Assembly (NCBI RefSeq): GCF_036711975.1
Contig: NC_091968.1
Location: forward strand, 14,446,001 to 14,510,000
Reading direction: 5' to 3'
DNA: 64,000 bases
DNA from: Onthophagus taurus
Lineage: Eukaryota > Arthropoda > Insecta > Coleoptera > Scarabaeidae
In this document: in pieces, positions 40,265-51,266 of the stretch
How the letters are laid out: each line of letters starts with the position of its first letter
Numbering within the stretch: the stretch's first letter is position 1
The notes under the pieces: model-generated
Databases searched by the model: none
Told to the model about the DNA's origin: nothing
Seen by the model: only the letters and a program-made list of their open reading frames with translations
Made by a program: the position numbers and the translations under genes

Positions 40265-40907
40265 TACGTTGTAGGTGGTTTTTTCAAATTTGTACACCAT
40301 CCTTGTATGATACTGAAAATCGTTCGAATTGATGATATGACAACAAGTTCGCTTCCTTTTCACCTTTTCCGCTCCCATGCTTTTGTTTATATGTATTATT
40401 AATTATTTATTTGAATATTTACCGTATCTACTTATTGTTACCGCTCCCATGCTTTTGTTAATATGTATTATTAATTACTTATTTGAATATTTACCGTATC
40501 TACTTATTGTTAATTTAATACTAAGTAGTGTAAATTGTACTGTGACTTACACTGCTTTATTTTGTTTAATCACATAACATCTGTATGTGAATAACCCACT
40601 GGTGGTTCTACTACATCAACCATACAGATACTTTTGAAATCATGATAATAAATAATTTTGTAAATTTATGTATACCACGTCTTATTGTAAAATAAATATT
40701 GTGTAATATTACGCACGCTTTAAATAACTTTCAAACTCAATGTTAACAGTTTATATAGTTAAAGTGTTGTAAACCATTATTTTGAAACAATGATAATAAA
40801 TAATCTGCTGAAATTTTTTGTATGCTACATTTTATGATAAAATAAACATTGTTTTCTACTACGACTTCATTTCTTGTTAATCTCCCGTTCAAGTATCACC
40901 CGTCAGC
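40265..40907. other. AT-rich spacer of copy B with 72-bp direct repeats
   Basis: Mirror of 8864-9506. The two 72-bp repeats fall at 40367-40510. No gene seen. Confidence 0.78.
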
Positions 40908-41609
40908 ATGGTTGAAGACGTTAAGTTTGTTAGCCAACCTTTAACACTACCAATCTGTAATCTTCATAACGACTTCGCTGCAAATAAATTTAAACGACAT
41001 AGCGAATTATTTGGTGGGGAATGTAAACGTGGTTTGATAATTGGTTCTTCGGGTGCCGGAAAAACAAACGTAATGTTAACTTTATTGACAGCTCTCAACG
41101 GGTTGCGCTTTTTGAATGTATATTTGTGCTCTAATTCACTCTACCAAATCAAATACGAATTTCTACGACAATTACTTAAACCTATCCGCTCTTGCGGCTA
41201 TTATGAATACTCAGATGTCGGACGATTTCTACCACCGTCAAAGGTGAAAGAATATTCAATTATTATTTTTGATGATATTGCTCCTACAGAGCAACAGATT
41301 ATCAAGGAATATTTTTCATACGGTCGTCATAGAAACGTTGATACTTTTTTACTCGCTCAAAGTTATAGCGCCATTTCCAAGCAGCTTTTACGTGACAATT
41401 GCAACCTTTTAGTTTTATTTAAACAAGATCTCACTAACTTGAAACATATTTACAACGATCATTTGCTAGGGGACATTACGTGGGATGATTTTGTCAGAAT
41501 TTGTCGAACTTGTTGGGATACACCGCACGGTATATTAGTTATTGATTTAGATTGCGATAAAAATAACGGACGCTATCGGAAAGGTTTCGATGAGTACATT
41601 ATACTGTAA
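40908..41609 (+). CDS. Packaging ATPase, copy B
   Basis: 233 residues identical to copy A; Walker A and B intact. Confidence 0.88.
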   Translation: MVEDVKFVSQPLTLPICNLHNDFAANKFKRHSELFGGECKRGLIIGSSGAGKTNVMLTLLTALNGLRFLNVYLCSNSLYQIKYEFLRQLLKPIRSCGYYEYSDVGRFLPPSKVKEYSIIIFDDIAPTEQQIIKEYFSYGRHRNVDTFLLAQSYSAISKQLLRDNCNLLVLFKQDLTNLKHIYNDHLLGDITWDDFVRICRTCWDTPHGILVIDLDCDKNNGRYRKGFDEYIIL

Positions 41610-41672
41610 AACCATTGACTTTACGACTGCATGCTCAGTCTCTGTGCGATCATTACACTATCACGTTGAACT

Positions 41673-42833
41673 ATGAATCGTAATGTTGCACAACAGTTAA
41701 TAGCTGCACGAGAAGATGTTAAACATAAAATACGCACTTTGAAAGGAGATATAAAACAGAAGCAGTCCATTGCCGAAGCTCAACTCGCTCCACTGAAAGA
41801 ACCTCTGACAGATATTTCCAAAAAATTACAAACTGTCAATTTATTAGCGCTCGACAATAAATTCGGGATAAAACGTGATTTATTTACCCCGAAAAAGGAG
41901 CAGTCACCAGATATCTCAGCCTTACTGGCTGACTTGCAGAAACCTTCTAAAGGACTTAAACTGGAAACTCCTAGAGTGAAACCTAAACGTAGAGTTACGT
42001 CAACACCCATTAAACCGGGAGCTAGCATGGATGTTTCACCGGAACTCGCACGGAGTCCGCAATTTCTCAGCGACGAAGAGGTGTTTGAGGGTCGAGATAC
42101 TACACCTGAGGTTTCTGTTCGTGAGTCAGACACATCTTTAGATGTCTACGAGCGGGACGCTAGGGAGCAGTTGGCGCGCATGAAAGAGAATATGGAGGGA
42201 ATGATGGAACAGACAGTTATTCGAGAAGCTTTAGGACAGCTGGACCCCTTACCACGTACCTATGTTACGGGTTTAACAGTAGATGTAAATAACGAGTTCG
42301 ATCAAACTTACGGTGTTCGTGCACTTACCGATGGATTGTATATCGCAAATCAACCAATAACGTTTGACGGGAAAAACATTTTGGTGGGTGAATTTACGTA
42401 TACAGGAACACCGGGGTTATACGAGTTGTTATTCAAAAATAAACCGGGTAAATTTACTTTACCAGATGCGAGAAATTACAAAGATATCTTACAACGTTCG
42501 AATGTACATAAAAGAGATTATGACGCTTCAAAAAGTATCATAACTGATGATGAAAATGAAAAGTTTGTGAACATAATCAAACCAATTTCCTTGGGTCAAA
42601 GACCAAATGTGTACTGGGCTCGATATTGGCCAAAACCTAAAACTGGATCAGGTCACTTAAATAAGTTGTTAGTACCTGCTGCAATTAAAGAGTACGAATA
42701 CTGGGACGACGTGAACGAATTAGTTGATCGGTTGCGTTTACTACTTGCTTCCGAAGCAGCAGGTCATACTGCTCATCATAACGAAATTATATCCCTCATA
42801 GAGGAATTACGGGAAGCGCAAGTCATTCGTTAA
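41673..42833 (+). CDS. 386-aa DUF8207-like protein, copy B
   Basis: Identical to copy A. The stop at 42831-42833 is followed after 3 nt by TATATAAA (42837-42844), the candidate promoter of the next transcript, with TCAGA at 42868-42872. Confidence 0.73.
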   Translation: MNRNVAQQLIAAREDVKHKIRTLKGDIKQKQSIAEAQLAPLKEPLTDISKKLQTVNLLALDNKFGIKRDLFTPKKEQSPDISALLADLQKPSKGLKLETPRVKPKRRVTSTPIKPGASMDVSPELARSPQFLSDEEVFEGRDTTPEVSVRESDTSLDVYERDAREQLARMKENMEGMMEQTVIREALGQLDPLPRTYVTGLTVDVNNEFDQTYGVRALTDGLYIANQPITFDGKNILVGEFTYTGTPGLYELLFKNKPGKFTLPDARNYKDILQRSNVHKRDYDASKSIITDDENEKFVNIIKPISLGQRPNVYWARYWPKPKTGSGHLNKLLVPAAIKEYEYWDDVNELVDRLRLLLASEAAGHTAHHNEIISLIEELREAQVIR

Positions 42834-42879
42834 GGGTATATAAACTTTTTTCTGTTTCTGTGACGCTTCAGAAGCCAAT

Positions 42880-43287
42880 ATGCCTTTAAACCGTTTTGGT
42901 GAACATGGTTCTACATCTATCGATAAATTTGGTAAGCATGTTCACCACCATGTTATACAGAACCACATAGCAAGATCCGAAGTTCTACAACCTTCATCAA
43001 CATTTATTTTAACTTTACGTGGTGATGGAGATGTTGATCCAAAAACAAAACTTTATAAAATCACAAACAAAAGTGGAATTACGGATTACATCAATTCTTT
43101 CTACGAAGGTATGATAAAAGATGTTGTAAAGTCCGCTCATGTTCAGTTACTTGTTAACGATATCGTTATTAAGTCGCTCCAGGGAGTCCAACTCAAACGC
43201 GGAGATACCATTAAGTGTAAAAATAATGCACCGATAGGAGGACTACCTTTTCTTGTAGAGTTGTTGATTGAAGGGGTTGTAGAGTAA
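42880..43287 (+). CDS. 135-aa unknown protein, copy B
   Basis: Identical to copy A. Its TAA (43285-43287) shares its last A with the integrase ATG. Confidence 0.73.
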   Translation: MPLNRFGEHGSTSIDKFGKHVHHHVIQNHIARSEVLQPSSTFILTLRGDGDVDPKTKLYKITNKSGITDYINSFYEGMIKDVVKSAHVQLLVNDIVIKSLQGVQLKRGDTIKCKNNAPIGGLPFLVELLIEGVVE

Positions 43288-44222
43288 TGGTTAGTGTTAA
43301 GCGAGATCTCGTTAACGAACTACATGCACCTGCGAGACGACATTATCGGCGACGCCGCGTTCTGCTTCACGGACTATTGGATCTTTATCAAGCTGATTTG
43401 GTTGAAATGATCCCATATGCGTCGGTCAATAAAGGTTACAAGTATATACTGACTGTTATCAACGCTTTTTCAAAATACGCATGGGCCTTACCACTCAAAA
43501 CCAAAACTGGGAAAGAGGTTACTCAAGCTATGAAGGACATTTTGCATAGTAAAAAGAATATTACTCCGAGCAACTTACAAACCGATAATGGGAAAGAGTT
43601 TTACAATAGCGATTTTCAAAAATTAATGGAACAACTTAACATTAATCATTACAGCACCTATTCCACTTTAAAAAGCTCGATTATCGAACGGTTTAATAGA
43701 ACCCTAAAAAATAAAATGTGGAAAGAATTTAGTATGCAAGGAAATTATCGCTGGTTAGACTTACTACCCAAATTACTAAAATCTTACAACAACACAATAC
43801 ATCGCACCATTCACATGAAACCTTCAGCTGTTAATCGACGAAATGAATCTGCTCTGTTAAATACTGTATACAATTCCATTAAAGTTGTCGACCCCAACCA
43901 CCATAAATTTAATGTGGGGGAACACGTGCGAATTAGCAAGTACAGACACGCTTTTGCTAAAGGTTACCAACCAACTTGGTCCAATGAAATTTTCACCATA
44001 GCGACAGTTCAAAATACTAATCCCAGGACTTACCTTATTAAAGATGGTAGAGGAGAACCCATTCTTGGAGCATTTTACGACGAAGAATTACAACGTGTGA
44101 AACACCCGGATGTATTTTTAATTGAAAAAGTTCTTCGTCGAAAAGGAAATAAAGTCCGAGTGAAATGGTTGGGAATGGATAGCTCTCATAATTCTTGGAT
44201 TGCAAAAAAGGATGTATTATAA
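43287..44222 (+). CDS. Integrase with chromodomain, copy B
   Basis: 311 residues identical to copy A; catalytic triad and chromodomain intact. Copy B could therefore still supply integrase. Confidence 0.91.
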   Translation: MVSVKRDLVNELHAPARRHYRRRRVLLHGLLDLYQADLVEMIPYASVNKGYKYILTVINAFSKYAWALPLKTKTGKEVTQAMKDILHSKKNITPSNLQTDNGKEFYNSDFQKLMEQLNINHYSTYSTLKSSIIERFNRTLKNKMWKEFSMQGNYRWLDLLPKLLKSYNNTIHRTIHMKPSAVNRRNESALLNTVYNSIKVVDPNHHKFNVGEHVRISKYRHAFAKGYQPTWSNEIFTIATVQNTNPRTYLIKDGRGEPILGAFYDEELQRVKHPDVFLIEKVLRRKGNKVRVKWLGMDSSHNSWIAKKDVL

Positions 44223-44376
44223 TTTTTACACTAAGAAAATAAAAAACTTTTTTTTTTAATTTCGTTGATTTTATTTCAAGTAACCTTTTTAACAACCTAC
44301 TTTCTACTTTATATACAAGTTTTGTGATACAAGCAAGTATTTTTTTTTTTTTACAAATTAACTGATCGCAATTTAA
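44223..44376. terminator. Convergent 3' ends, copy B
   Basis: Counterpart of 5398-5548, 3 bp longer in its A/T-runs. It has AATAAA for the integrase on the + strand (just after its stop) and for the polymerase remnant on the - strand. Confidence 0.7.
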
Positions 44377-47300
44377 CTAGCCATACATGTTTACGTTTAA
44401 CAACTCCAATAAGTTGTCCAAAAGATCTTCCCTGCGTAGATCTTCAATAAGATAGTTTCCCCAAGCTAACGTATGACATCCATCCTCCATCACGTAACGT
44501 TTATCGTCATGTGCAGAGAGCGCCACTTTATTCTTTAGTTCTGTATACATCGTGTGATAGGAGGAGCGAAAGACATACATCTTTTTTCGCACAGAACCTC
44601 CATCTTCGATAATCCGTTTATATTCTGAAACACTTAAGTTTTTATCGATAACATACTTTTTCACACCCTTGGCACGCTTGACAACTCCTTCCAAAGTGTT
44701 AATACAATAAGCTTTAGCTCCTGTACCATAAAACGATGTTAATATCGTATTTGGGTACTCATCTTTCATTTTTCCAACTATCGGCGGCCCTGGAGGAATA
44801 TTATGTCTGTTGTTTAACTTGTAATTAGAGGTATCGAACATCTCTATATTTTCTTTGATATCCTGGTATACATTCTCAGTAAATATTTCGAGAATTAACG
44901 AATCCGTATCTGTATATAACAATAATACGTTTTCACCATATTTCTCTTTTAAAAAATTATAAAAAAAGTTATAAATGACCGCTTTCGACAATTCCAGTAC
45001 GCTAAACCCTACATACAGAGGTTTGTTATATTTGACCTCCACCTTCTGCATTTCAATGGCTGCCAAATTATGGCAGAAAATTTTCGATGACTTGAAAGTC
45101 GGCTTTGCGATAAGAGCTTCTGCACCGGGTCTCCTGTAACGATTCTCCCAATGTGACACTAATCGTATATCGACTCTATTTTCAACATTTTCCATCGTTT
45201 TCCCATACACGATATTATTCATTTGTTTATAATGATTTTTCCCAAATTCATTCGTAGCATTCATTCGTTTCTCAGAGTTAAAATCGATATATGGTTTCAT
45301 CCACGGCGATTGTTGAAATTGCAATGCACGGTGTATTTTGGTTAGCTTAAGACCTTTTTTCACACATTCACGTAGGTTTACATAGTGAATTATGTATTTC
45401 GATTTATTTTGTAAGTTCGCAATCAACTTAGGATGCTTCGATCCGGGAGCGATTATGTTTTCGGGACAAAACGGTAGATCATCATGCTGGTTGTGTAACC
45501 TTTCGGGATACTCCAAATCCACTTCAAAGACATAACCAAGGTGTTCATCATCTAAACACTCCACATCTATATCTGCTATTTCTTGGTTCGACAACCATCG
45601 AAAACCGCCTGTTGGTAATTTACAACTCATTGCATACCCATACAAATTGGTAGCGTCCAAGTATAGAATATATGATGATGGTTTTTCCGGGTTAAAATCG
45701 TCAAGGAACTTGTTGTTTGCTATTGCAGATCGTTTTACACACATACAGAGACCGCCTCTAATTCCTTTCTTAAAAAAGTGTAACATGTCAATGTCTGATA
45801 ACAATTCTAATTTTACACCTGTCATTTTTAACAGAGCATCCCACCCAAACCCGGGCGCAGTATAATAATGGCAAGGATCCAGATTGTAATTCTCCAAAGA
45901 TATTGTCCTGAAATTTTCAAAGACGTCAGTCAACATTAACACATCTGACGTCAAATACAGGTCACTGTATTCTCCCAACGTTGTACACTTAAATTTATTC
46001 CATACAGTCTGTGCTCTAGAGTATTGTTCCTTTGAAATATTACTTGAACTCAATATGTCGTAAAACTGTGTATGATCAGGCAATTTACTATACTCCAACT
46101 TTTCAAACGAATCTACGAACGAATATGGAAATACACCTTTCTGGCGCATCAATCTAAATTCTTCAGAGTCTTTGAATTTTTTTTTCACTTCCACACAATC
46201 CTTATCATCCAAATATGAAACCAACTTTTCCAAAGAACTCGCCATAAATCTAAACGAGTCGACGAATCTTATTTTCATAAACACTTTGCGTTTCTTTCCC
46301 TTGTTATCGGTTGTTTCTCCGACAACTATTTTTTTGGAAAAAGAAATATATTTTTCTTTGTTTTGTGCTATCACCTCTACTTCCTCCTTGTTTAGGGCAA
46401 TACTTTTCACAAACATGTGGGCATCGTAATTCGACAGGTTGTGGAAAAACACAGGGATAAACATCGGTAATTTATAATTTATATTGCAGACGGAATACGC
46501 AGGACCCCTATACAATCCTGTCAAGTGATCGTGATCACACACTTTCTCTTCTTTGTTTATTGGTTTATCACAAATGTGACATACGGAACTCAGTTCATGT
46601 ACAAATTAGTCCAGACAGCTTAGCGGTATCATATCCTTTGTTTGCCTCAAATGTTGTTTATAGATCTCTATTACATCCTTCTCCAATCTTATAATAAATT
46701 CCAGAGCAGCGTTTCGCCCTCGGTATATTCGGAATTTCGATAAGTTATCATCGTAAGCACACTTAATGTAGTACGCAAACGCGTATGGTTCGTGTTCAAA
46801 ACATCGGGCCGTATATGGTTTATTATCATCGTAAACTTTTCCTTCTTCGGGCGTTAAGGGTTTCAGAATCGCCTCGAAATCGGCGTACACCACAAACGGA
46901 ACTTTCATTTTTTTTTCAAATCCTTCAAATTGTAAAACATTTTCCTTTTCTAGATGTCCGAACTTATTCACTTTTATTTGTTCGCTTGGTACTGTTGCTT
47001 TCACTTTTTTACAGTCATCCATCTGATGTCGTACCAACTTGTCTTCAGTTGAAAAGTATTGCAAACAACCCTCACAAATATATCTTTGATGTTCATGAGT
47101 CGATGATTGTGTATTTATCAGTCGAGATAAGTTTTTTATCCAACAATAGTGGTTATTCCCGAAATTGTCGCTGACTACTAATAAGTTTACATGACGCTCC
47201 CGTTTCTGTTTACATATACATACAGTTACAATATCATCTACCATTTTCTCTCCATTATACCAAGAATTTATACCATAGACGTTAATTGAAATGTTATTTT

Positions 47301-47956
47301 CTTCCTCAAATTTTGGTATGTCTCTGATGGGTACTGGGAATGTTACGCAGTCAAACTTTAATTCTGTTTCCCTATAATCTGGGTATGATGATATTCTTTG
47401 CGGTAAACCTGTGGGTTGGTACAGCGCGGATATCAGTGCCCAAGCAAAGCACTTATTATCGTTATTTTGCACGTTTATTACCGCTCTCTTCCCTTTTATG
47501 GATGTCGGTAAGTCGATGTAGCTCGATGCTCTTGTAGGATTAAACTTGTTACAGTTCACTTCAAGATATAATATTTCCAACAAGGTCCAACCTGCAGTAT
47601 TAACGCCTTTAGTTTCGCATTTTACTACTTTTCTATTCTTATACTCTTACCTGAGTCCCGTACTTCCGTTCATGATCGCTCACTCTAAAACTACATATTT
47701 TATCTCCAAATATCGAATCTATTTTTTCTACACCATCATCTATTATTACGAAGGCTTTCTGTTTATGTTTGTTGCTGCGCAGATGTGAGGAATAACATTG
47801 TCTGGTTACGTGTTCATCACATATTTCACACACTATAACATCTCCTTGTTGATCCTCTTCCACCTTTCGACGTTTCCCAATACATGCTGTGCGTTGATGT
47901 CTCACAAGATTATCTGGTCTAGTAAACTCTTTGTAACACACGTCGCAGGTCAACAT
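44377..47956 (-). pseudogene. DNA polymerase B gene, broken in copy B
   Basis: Collinear with 1565-5397 but inactivated twice. A 253-bp deletion removes most of the second half of exon 1 (join near 47660) and shifts the frame. Further on, a CAA codon has become TAA at 46606-46608, between the exonuclease I region and the endonuclease VII-like cluster. Met to Ile and His to Tyr changes are also seen. The intron borders (47592-47650) and all polymerase motifs downstream of the stop survive, so decay is recent. The longest open parts are 46606-47583 and 44377-46542. Confidence 0.95.
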
Positions 47957-48400
47957 GTTCACAACACTCTTACTTCAATACTGTTGAACACGATTTTCTA
48001 TCTGCTATTTAAAGCATACCTCCTCCGAAGTGGGGTTTTCAATGAACTCACGTCGTGTAACCTTCATTTCAGGTCACGTACAAGGTCAATGTCATGGTCA
48101 CAATTAAGGTTGACTTCAAGGTCTCCGTTGAGGTCAAAGTAAAGGTCATTGTTCAGGTCAAGGTTACTGATCAAGGTCATGGTCACTAAACGTGATCTTG
48201 ACCTGAGGTGAGCTCAAAGTAAAGGTCATTGTTTAGGTCAAGGTTACTGGTCAACGACCCCCTTTGCAATAGCCGATTCTGGAACCTCCTCCCAGAACCT
48301 CAGGGCAAGGTCAAGGTCATGGTCACTCAACGTGACCTTGGCCTTGGCCTTGACCTGAGGTTCTGAGAGGAGGTTCTAGAATCGGCTTTTATCTACTACT
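47955..48400 (-). repeat. Terminal inverted repeat, right end of copy B
   Basis: 446 bp, ending ATCTACTACT with the full tip. Hairpin at 48272-48386, TATA-like box at 48006-48013. It faces the broken polymerase gene, so its promoter is intact although the gene is not. Confidence 0.94.
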
Positions 48401-48406
48401 GCTCAG
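48401..48406. repeat. Target-site duplication of copy B, right
   Basis: GCTCAG, equal to 30100-30105; the satellite then continues AACGGCGTATAACG in phase. Confidence 0.93.
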
Positions 48407-51266
48407 AACGGCGTATAACGTCATAATATCACGTTTTGGGCATATTTTGTTTTTTATCTCCAACATGGTTCAACATGTCATTTGGATCCTAAATATCACA
48501 AATATGGTCAGCAGAATTATCGGAACCAAAAGTGATAGAAAGTTCAAACATTGCTCAGAACGGTGTATAACGTCATAATATCACGTTTTGGGCACATTTT
48601 ATTTTTTATCTCCAACATGGTTCAACATGTCATTTGGCTCCTAAATATCACAAATATGGTCAGCAGAATTATCGGAACCAAAAGTGATAGAAAGTTCAAA
48701 CATGGCTCAGAACGGCGTATAACGTCATAATATCACGTTTTGTTTTTTATCTCCAACATGGTTCAACATGTCATTTGGCTCCTAAATATCACAAATATGG
48801 TCAGCAGAATTATCGGAACAAAAGTGATAGAAAGTTCAAACATGGCTCAGAACGGCGTATAACGTCATAATATCACGTTTTGGGCACATTTTGTTTTTTA
48901 TCTCCGACTTGCTCCAACATGTTATTTGGCGCCTGAATATCACAAATATGGTCAGCAGTATTATCGGAACCAAAAGTGATAGAAAGTTCAAACATGTCTC
49001 AGAACGGCGTATAACGTCATAATATAACGTTTTGGGCACATTTTGTTTTTTATCTCCAACATGCTCCAATATGTCATTTGGCCCCTGAATATCACAAATA
49101 TGGTGAACAGAATTATCGGAACCAAAAGTGATAGAAAGTTCAAACATGGCTCAGAACGGCGTATAACGTCATAATATCACGTTTTGGGCACATTTTGTTT
49201 TTTATCTCCAACATGCTCCAATGTGACATTTGGCATCTGAATATCACATATATGGTCGACAGAATTACCGGAACCAAAAGTGATAGAAAGTTCAAACATG
49301 TCTCAGAACGGCGTATAACGTCATAATATAACGCTTTGGGCACATTTTGTTTTTTATCTCCAACATGCTCCAATGTGACATTTGGCATCTGAATATCACA
49401 TATATGGTCGACAGAATTACCGGAACCAAAAGTGATAGAAAGTTCAAATATGGCTCAGAACGGCGTATAACGTCATAATATCACGTTTTGGGCACATTTT
49501 GTTTTTTATCTCCAACATGCTCCAAGATGTCATTTGGCGCCTGAATATCACAAATATGGTCAACAGAATTATCGGAACCAAAAGTGATAGAAAGTTCAAA
49601 CATGTCTCAGAACGGCGTATAACGTCATAATATAACGTTTTGGGCACATTTTGTTTTTTATCTCCAACATGCTCCAATATGTCATTTGGCGCCTGAATAT
49701 CACAAATATGGTCAACAGAATTATCGGATCCAAAAGTGATAGAAAGTTCAAACATGTCTCAGAACGGCGTATAACGTCATAATATAACGTTTTGGGCACA
49801 TTTTGTTTTTTATCTCCAACATGCTCCAATATGTCATTTGGCCCCTGAATATCACAAATATGGTGAACAGAATTATCGGAACCAAAAGTGATAGAAAGTT
49901 CAAACATGGCTCAGAACGGCGTATAACGTCATAATATCACGTTTTGGGCACATTTTGTTTTTTATCTCCAACATGCTCCAATATGTCATTTGGCGCCTGA
50001 ATATCACAAATATGGTCAACAGAATTATCGGATCCAAAAGTGATAGAAAGTTCAAACATGTCTCAGAACGGCGTATAACGTCATAATATCACGTTTTGGG
50101 CACATTTTGTTTTTTGTCTCCAACATGCTCCAAAATGTCATTTGGCGCCTGAATATCACAAATATGGTCAACAGAATTATCGGAACGAAAAGTGATAGAA
50201 AGGTCAAACATGACTCAGAACGGCGTATAACGTCATAATATCACGTTTTGGCACATTTTGTTTTTTATCTCCAACATGCTCCAATGTGACATTTGGCATC
50301 TGAATATCACATATATGGTCGACAGAATTACCGGAACCAAAAGTGATAGAAAGTTCAAACATGTCTCAGAACGGCGTATAACGTCATAATATAACGCTTT
50401 GGGCACATTTTGTTTTTTATCTCCAACATGCTCCAAGATGTCATTTGGCGCCTGAATATCACAAATATGGTCAACAGAATTATCGGAACCAAAAGTGATA
50501 GAAAGTTCAAACATGTCTCAGAACGGCGTATAACGTCATAATATAGCGTTTTGGGCACATTTTGTTTTTTATCTCCAACATGCTCCAATGTGACATTTGG
50601 CATCTGAATATCACATATATGGTCGACAGAATTACCGGAACCAAAAGTGATAGAAAGTTCAAACATGGCTCAGAACGGCGTATAACGTCATAATATCACG
50701 TTTTGGGCACATTTTGTTTTTTATCTCCAACATGCTCCAAGATGTCATTTGGCACCTGAATATCACAAATATGGTCAACAGAATTACCGGAACCAAAAGT
50801 GATAGAAAGTTCAAACATGTCTCAGAACGGCGTATAACGTCATAATATAACGTTTTGGGCACATTTTGTTTTTTATCTCCAACATGCTCCAATGTGACAT
50901 TTGGCATCTGAATATCACATATATGGTCGACAGAATTACCGGAACCAAAAGTGATAGAAAGTTCAAACATGGCTCAGAACGGCGTATAACGTCATAATAT
51001 CACGTTTTGGGCACATTTTGTTTTTTATCTCCAACATGCTCCAATGTGACATTTGGCATCTGAATATCACATGTATGGTCGACTGAATTACCGGAACCAA
51101 AAGTGATAGAAAGTTCAAACATGTCTCAGAACGGCGTATAACGTCATAATATCACGTTTTGGGCACATTTTGTTTTTTATCTCCAATATGCTCCAAGATG
51201 TCATTTGGCGCCTGAATATCACAAATATGGTCAACAGAATTATCGGAACCAAAAGTGATAGAAAGT

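Larger units (their letters stand above)
30106..48400 (-). mobile_element. Polinton/Maverick element, copy B, inverted, polymerase broken
   Basis: 18,295 bp, opposite in orientation to copy A. The 292-bp deficit is the sum of seven indels: 253 bp in the polymerase, 38 in the GC palindrome, 3 at the left tip and 2 in a T-run lost; 3 and 1 gained in A/T-runs (the 3 near the polymerase end). All genes except the polymerase remain open, and most proteins are identical to copy A. It could still be mobilised by polymerase from elsewhere. Confidence 0.95.

Noticed and set aside
1121-48400. Inverted pair as an assembly artefact or a single segmental duplication
   Set aside because: Different target duplications, seven separate indels and private substitutions show two real copies, although raw reads should confirm this.
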